Shown in pieces: positions 6,828-9,686 of a DNA stretch of 9,686 bases. Location of the stretch: NCBI GenBank assembly GCA_937880335.1, contig CALFLJ010000237.1, forward strand, positions 1-9,686. Direction: 5' to 3'. The notes below the pieces were generated by a model that saw nothing but the letters and a program-made list of their open reading frames with translations, was not told the origin of the DNA and made no database searches. The stretch comes from an uncultured Succinatimonas sp. GTDB lineage: Bacteria; Pseudomonadota; Gammaproteobacteria; Enterobacterales; Succinivibrionaceae. The stretch's first letter is position 1. Each line of letters starts with the position of its first letter. The position numbers and the translations under genes were made by a program.

Positions 6828-6843
6828 TGGCAAACTTCATGCA
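6828..6843 (+). promoter_or_regulatory. sigma-54 promoter of fliK
   Basis: TGGCAAACTTCATGCA matches the -24/-12 consensus TGGCACG-N4-TTGCW: TGGCA is complete, GG (6829-6830) and GC (6841-6842) are exactly ten bases apart, and the -12 element reads ATGCA, one base off. Transcription would start near 6854, leaving a leader of about 80 bases before fliK. Position in the only large intergenic gap, downstream of a hairpin, supports it. An NtrC-family activator of the FlrC/FleR type would be required; its site cannot be identified by eye. Confidence 0.65.
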
Positions 6844-6855
6844 TTATTAATGCAT
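6839..6855. repeat. perfect 17-base palindrome overlapping the fliK -12 element
   Basis: ATGCATTATTAATGCAT has two perfect 8-base arms (ATGCATTA and TAATGCAT) around one central T. It covers the -12 element and the predicted start of transcription. As RNA the one-base loop could not form well, so it is better read as a possible protein-binding site than a hairpin. Its position would suit a repressor, but no protein is known to me for this sequence. Confidence 0.55.
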
Positions 6856-6859
6856 AACT

Positions 6860-6886
6860 CTTAAGTAAATTTAATTTATCTTTAAG
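6860..6886. repeat. imperfect inverted repeat in the fliK leader
   Basis: CTTAAG at 6860-6865 and CTTTAAG at 6880-6886 flank AT-only sequence that is itself nearly complementary (AAATT and AATTT). The pairing is mostly A-T with bulges, so any RNA fold would be weak. It lies in the untranslated leader expected from the sigma-54 site. Confidence 0.3.
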
Positions 6887-6933
6887 CTAATTTATTGAAA
6901 ATAAAATAAATAATAAAAGATTAGGAGAGGAAA

Positions 6934-8349
6934 ATGTCAGATATTGCCTCAGTAAATAATGCAAAAACGGCCAATTTTGCCTCAAATGGCAGAATCGAAA
7001 GTGATGCTTTATCCCATATGGGAGAAGACTTTTTAAGCCTTTTAACCACACAGATCTCAAACAGTAATAAAGATAATTCCTCAATCTTAGGTGTTTTTTC
7101 AAAAATGCAAGAAAACTTCATGAAAAATAATGAGGTTTTACACCAAAGTAAAAAACTTGCCGCTATAGAAGGTGGTAAGGTACAAAAGAAAAGCTCAGAA
7201 AAAGATAATCTTAACGAAAAAAGGGATTTAAAAGAAACAAAAGATCTTGATAAAGATTATGATTTATATAGTTTTGAGTGCAAAGATGAAAATATAAACC
7301 AAGTTAATACAGCTTATGAGGAAAGTTCATCTCAGATTTTAAAATTAAACGATGATTTAAATAAACTAAATAGTGTTAAAAGTAATATAGAACAGAAAAT
7401 CTCCGAGAGTAAAAACACAAATACCATTACAGAGCATGATAATCTTTCTAATTTAGGCCTTAATGAGTTAGGGCAAAAAGCTAACGTGTACGCTGTTAAA
7501 GTAAGTTCCAAGGAAATATTCTCAAAACAAGATTTTAACGATATAAATGTACAGGAAAACCTTGATAAGCTAAACTCTCAAAATAATAGTAATTGGCAGA
7601 ATAGTTTTAAAACAAAATCTTCTGATATTCTGTCAGTAAACGAGAGTTTGGAAATTTTACGTCAGGGAATGAATCAGAACCTAACAAATCCACAGATATT
7701 AGGGGCAGTATCAGGGGATTCTAATAAAGGCTCGGCAAATTTTACTTCTCTAGGAAATAGCATAAATACTAAACTAGATGCAAGTTTGAGTTCTGGCAGT
7801 AATTATGCAACTATGTTTGCTAAAGCTCAGAAAACCCTCAGTAAGAATGGTTTTACTAAGACCGAAAATGCGACTGACTTAATGAAATTAAGTCAGAACT
7901 TAAAAGAAAATGCTGAGGCTATTACTCAAAAAGTTATGACTATGGCCTCTAAAAACCTTAAGACTGTCGATTTAAGTCTCAATCCTGAGCATTTAGGGGC
8001 AATGAAAATATCAATTGCTGCCGTTGAGGGGGAAGATAATGCTAAAATTACTATAGCAGCATCAAATCCTGCAACAAAAGAAATTTTAGAGCAGGGACTA
8101 TCCTTATTACGAGACAGCTTAAAGCAGGTAAATATTGATGCTAAAGCTGAAATAGCTGATTATCTTAGTGATAACTCTGAAAATTCTCAACAGAGCTTTT
8201 CTCAGGATAATGGCTCGTTTGAGGATGGTGAAAATTACAAACAGTCTGGAGAACAGCCTTTCTTAGCTAAAGATGATGAAGATGTATCTTTAAGTGAGGA
8301 TAAGTCCTTAGATTTAGAAAATAATGATGGCTTAAATTTATTTGCCTGA
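6934..8349 (+). CDS. fliK: flagellar hook-length control protein FliK
   Basis: FliK is the secreted molecular ruler that measures the hook and switches FlhB from rod/hook to filament export. The C-terminal switch domain (about 330-412) is recognisable: VDLSLNPEHLGAMKISI at 345-361 matches the family pattern LxPExLGxVxISL, followed by ILEQGLSLLRDSLKQVNIDA. The N terminus has GEDFLSLL at 30-37, like the EDFLALL of Salmonella FliK, a probable FxxxL export-gate signal. The end, NLFA, resembles the DIFA end of Salmonella FliK. Between them is a 290-residue region rich in Asn, Lys, Ser, Asp and Glu, presumably the ruler. There are only four prolines in 471 residues, none before P253, unlike the Pro-rich Salmonella ruler. 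AGGAG at 6923-6927 lies six bases before the ATG. Codons in the linker are even more A-rich than in neighbours. Confidence 0.93.
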   Translation: MSDIASVNNAKTANFASNGRIESDALSHMGEDFLSLLTTQISNSNKDNSSILGVFSKMQENFMKNNEVLHQSKKLAAIEGGKVQKKSSEKDNLNEKRDLKETKDLDKDYDLYSFECKDENINQVNTAYEESSSQILKLNDDLNKLNSVKSNIEQKISESKNTNTITEHDNLSNLGLNELGQKANVYAVKVSSKEIFSKQDFNDINVQENLDKLNSQNNSNWQNSFKTKSSDILSVNESLEILRQGMNQNLTNPQILGAVSGDSNKGSANFTSLGNSINTKLDASLSSGSNYATMFAKAQKTLSKNGFTKTENATDLMKLSQNLKENAEAITQKVMTMASKNLKTVDLSLNPEHLGAMKISIAAVEGEDNAKITIAASNPATKEILEQGLSLLRDSLKQVNIDAKAEIADYLSDNSENSQQSFSQDNGSFEDGENYKQSGEQPFLAKDDEDVSLSEDKSLDLENNDGLNLFA

Positions 8350-8374
8350 AACAATAATAACTTAGGAGGGAACA

Positions 8375-8917
8375 ATGGCGGCAGCAAAAGGTAAACAAAC
8401 AGATGATGATTTGCCCAAAAATACCAAAGGTAAAATCTTCAAAATTGTTTTACTGCTCGTCTTGTTAATCATATTAGGCTCAGGAGCTTATGTAGGAGGG
8501 GCTTATTTTTTTAATTGGCCGCCTTTTGAAAAGCGTGGACCTAATCCTGAGCAGCTAGCAGTACAAAGAGCAGCTGTTGCAGAGGCTTCACGAGAGGCAA
8601 AACGTGATGTTTATTTAAGCTGTGGTGATCCCTTTACTTTAAATCTTGTAAGCTATAATAAAACTCATACTGTACAAATTAATATTTTTTTAGCAGTTCC
8701 AAGCTCTGATGAGGAATTGTTAAAAAAACACCTCTCTTTAGTTAATAGTATTATCGATGGAATCTTAAGTAAACAGAGTTTTGAAGAACTTCGTATGCCA
8801 AGTGGCAAGCAGCGTTTAAAGCTCGTGCTTTTAGACGCTATACGAAAAAAACTTTCTGAGGTTACTCATAATCCTATAGTAACTCAGGTTTTGTTTACCG
8901 GTTTTGTGATGCAGTAA
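8375..8917 (+). CDS. fliL: flagellar basal body-associated protein FliL
   Basis: FliL is a single-pass inner-membrane protein around the MS ring that interacts with the stator and supports motor output, notably during swarming. The 180 residues show a short cytoplasmic N terminus, one membrane segment at about 21-46 (IVLLLVLLIILG core) and a periplasmic domain of about 100 residues with the family's end VTQVLFTGFVMQ. The linker at 55-77 is helical and charged. Length is slightly above the 154 of E. coli. AGGAGG at 8364-8369, five bases before the ATG, is the strongest ribosome binding site of the window. It lies 25 bases after fliK and 10 before fliM, as in other fliKLMNOPQR operons. Confidence 0.95.
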   Translation: MAAAKGKQTDDDLPKNTKGKIFKIVLLLVLLIILGSGAYVGGAYFFNWPPFEKRGPNPEQLAVQRAAVAEASREAKRDVYLSCGDPFTLNLVSYNKTHTVQINIFLAVPSSDEELLKKHLSLVNSIIDGILSKQSFEELRMPSGKQRLKLVLLDAIRKKLSEVTHNPIVTQVLFTGFVMQ

Positions 8918-8921
8918 GGAG
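8916..8921 (+). promoter_or_regulatory. fliM ribosome binding site (decides the TTG start)
   Basis: AAGGAG overlaps the fliL stop codon and lies six bases before TTG at 8928. No ATG fits the beginning of FliM: the next in-frame ATG encodes Met47, past the CheY-binding motif. This fixes TTG as the start. Confidence 0.85.
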
Positions 8922-8927
8922 TAGGTC

Positions 8928-9686
8928 TTGACTGAATTTTTAACTCAGGACGAAATTGATGCTCTATTACATGGAGCTGACGAGGTTGAGCCTGAGAATC
9001 CGGTAGATGACTCAGGTATTAAGGTTTACGATTTTGGCTCACAGGAGCGCATCGTTCGTGGCCGCATGCCTACTTTAGAGTTAGTTGATGAGCGTTTTGC
9101 GCGTCATATGCGTATCAGCCTTTTTAATATGATGCGACACAGTGCTGAGGTAACTTGGACTGGTGTGAATATGATGAAGTTTGGTGAATATGTACAAACT
9201 CTTTATGTTCCGACATCTTTAAACATGGTTCGTTTTAGACCTTTAAAAGGTACTGCATTAATTACTTTAGAGGCACGTTTAGTCTTTATCTTGGTGGAGA
9301 ATTTTTTTGGTGGAGAGGGGCGTTTTCGAACTAAGATTGAGGGCCGAGAGTTTACTCCAACTGAAAGAAGAATTATTCAAAAGCTTTTAAAAATGATCTT
9401 CACCGATTACAAAGAGGCATGGGCTCCGGTTATGGATGTGGAGTTTGAATATTTAGACTCCGAAGTTAACCCTTCCATGGCTAATATTGTAAGTCCATCA
9501 GAGCTTCTTATTGTTAATCAATTCCACTTAGATTTGGATGGGGGTGGCGGAGATATTCACATTTGCTTCCCTTATTCTATGATAGAGCCTATTAGAGAAT
9601 TATTAGATAACGGAGTACAGTCTGACAAAGGTGATACAGACTATCGTTGGAATAAGGCTTTGCGTGATGAGGTAATGGAGGTTAAA
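8928..9686 (+). CDS. fliM: flagellar motor switch protein FliM (3' end missing)
   Basis: FliM forms the middle of the C ring, receives phosphorylated CheY and passes the signal to FliG. Translation from TTG at 8928 stays open to the last base of the window, giving 253 residues; the family is about 330, so roughly 80 residues, the SpoA domain that pairs with FliN, lie outside. The N-terminal motif LTQDEIDALLHG (5-16) corresponds to the CheY-binding LSQAEIDALLNG of E. coli. The middle CheC-like domain follows, with GRMPTLELVDERFARHMRISL at 45-65 (in part), the FliG-binding GGEG loop at 128-131, and EGREFTPTE at 138-146. A TTG start is unusual among these genes, which otherwise use ATG, and could lower the yield. 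Confidence 0.97.
   Translation, partial: MTEFLTQDEIDALLHGADEVEPENPVDDSGIKVYDFGSQERIVRGRMPTLELVDERFARHMRISLFNMMRHSAEVTWTGVNMMKFGEYVQTLYVPTSLNMVRFRPLKGTALITLEARLVFILVENFFGGEGRFRTKIEGREFTPTERRIIQKLLKMIFTDYKEAWAPVMDVEFEYLDSEVNPSMANIVSPSELLIVNQFHLDLDGGGGDIHICFPYSMIEPIRELLDNGVQSDKGDTDYRWNKALRDEVMEVK

Larger units (their letters stand above)
6659..6933 (+). other. fliJ-fliK intergenic region
   Basis: This is the only wide gap inside the cluster and it is even more AT-rich than the genes. No open reading frame with a ribosome binding site is visible. It carries, in order, a sigma-70-like promoter, a hairpin, a sigma-54-type promoter overlapped by a palindrome, and a leader of about 80 bases. The arrangement indicates that fliKLM begins a separate transcription unit. 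Confidence 0.75.

Noticed and set aside
6659..6933. CRISPR array, tRNA, riboswitch or insertion sequence in the fliJ-fliK gap
   Set aside because: No spaced repeats, no cloverleaf, no recognised aptamer and no terminal inverted repeats or target duplication; only promoter and hairpin elements are visible.
6934..7056. FlgD-like N terminus (GEDFLSLLTTQI) suggesting a FlgD-FliK fusion
   Set aside because: Salmonella FliK has the same kind of EDFLALL segment; it is better read as a shared export signal than as a fusion.
6887..7121. Two - strand open frames opposite the start of fliK
   Set aside because: They overlap the fliK start and its ribosome binding site, have no family resemblance and no ribosome binding site of their own.

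Overview
This window is a contiguous block of flagellar basal-body, C-ring and type III export genes, all on the + strand, in the order fliE-fliF-fliG-fliH-fliI-fliJ, then a 275-base AT-rich gap, then fliK-fliL-fliM. fliM runs off the right edge. The proteins read like gammaproteobacterial versions: FliG keeps the EHPQ and PAA motifs and charged torque residues, FliI keeps the active-site residues and spacing of the Salmonella enzyme, and FliM has the N-terminal CheY-binding motif. The DNA is AT-rich with A/T-ending codons. An AT-rich polarly or peritrichously flagellated gammaproteobacterium, for example a relative of the Aeromonadales/Succinivibrionaceae, would fit, but the taxon is an inference and cannot be settled from this window.

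Layout. Bases 1-178 are a leader with a candidate sigma-54 promoter (about 110-125) and a candidate sigma-70 promoter (41-69). Bases 179-6658 hold fliEFGHIJ with gaps of 8 to 33 bases, clearly one operon. Bases 6659-6933 hold a hairpin, a good sigma-54 (-24/-12) promoter candidate overlapped by a 17-base palindrome, and an 80-base leader, so fliKLM appears to start a second transcription unit. The same split is known from Vibrio-type flagellar hierarchies driven by sigma-54 and an NtrC-family activator.

How the genes work together. FliF forms the MS ring in the membrane, FliE joins it to the rod, and FliG and FliM (with FliN, beyond the window) form the switch that turns CheY signals into rotation direction. 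FliH, FliI and FliJ are the soluble ATPase part of the export machine under the MS ring. FliK is the secreted ruler that sets hook length. FliL sits around the MS ring and stator.

No new system was found: this is an ordinary flagellar locus. What merits a second look is at the level of detail: an oversized FliE with a possible internal duplication, a FliH with 17 glycines in an unbroken GxxxG run and a slippage-prone 9-bp tandem repeat, N-terminal extensions on both FliF and FliG, an almost proline-free FliK, a TTG start for fliM, no visible ribosome binding site for fliI, and the promoter and hairpin arrangement between fliJ and fliK.
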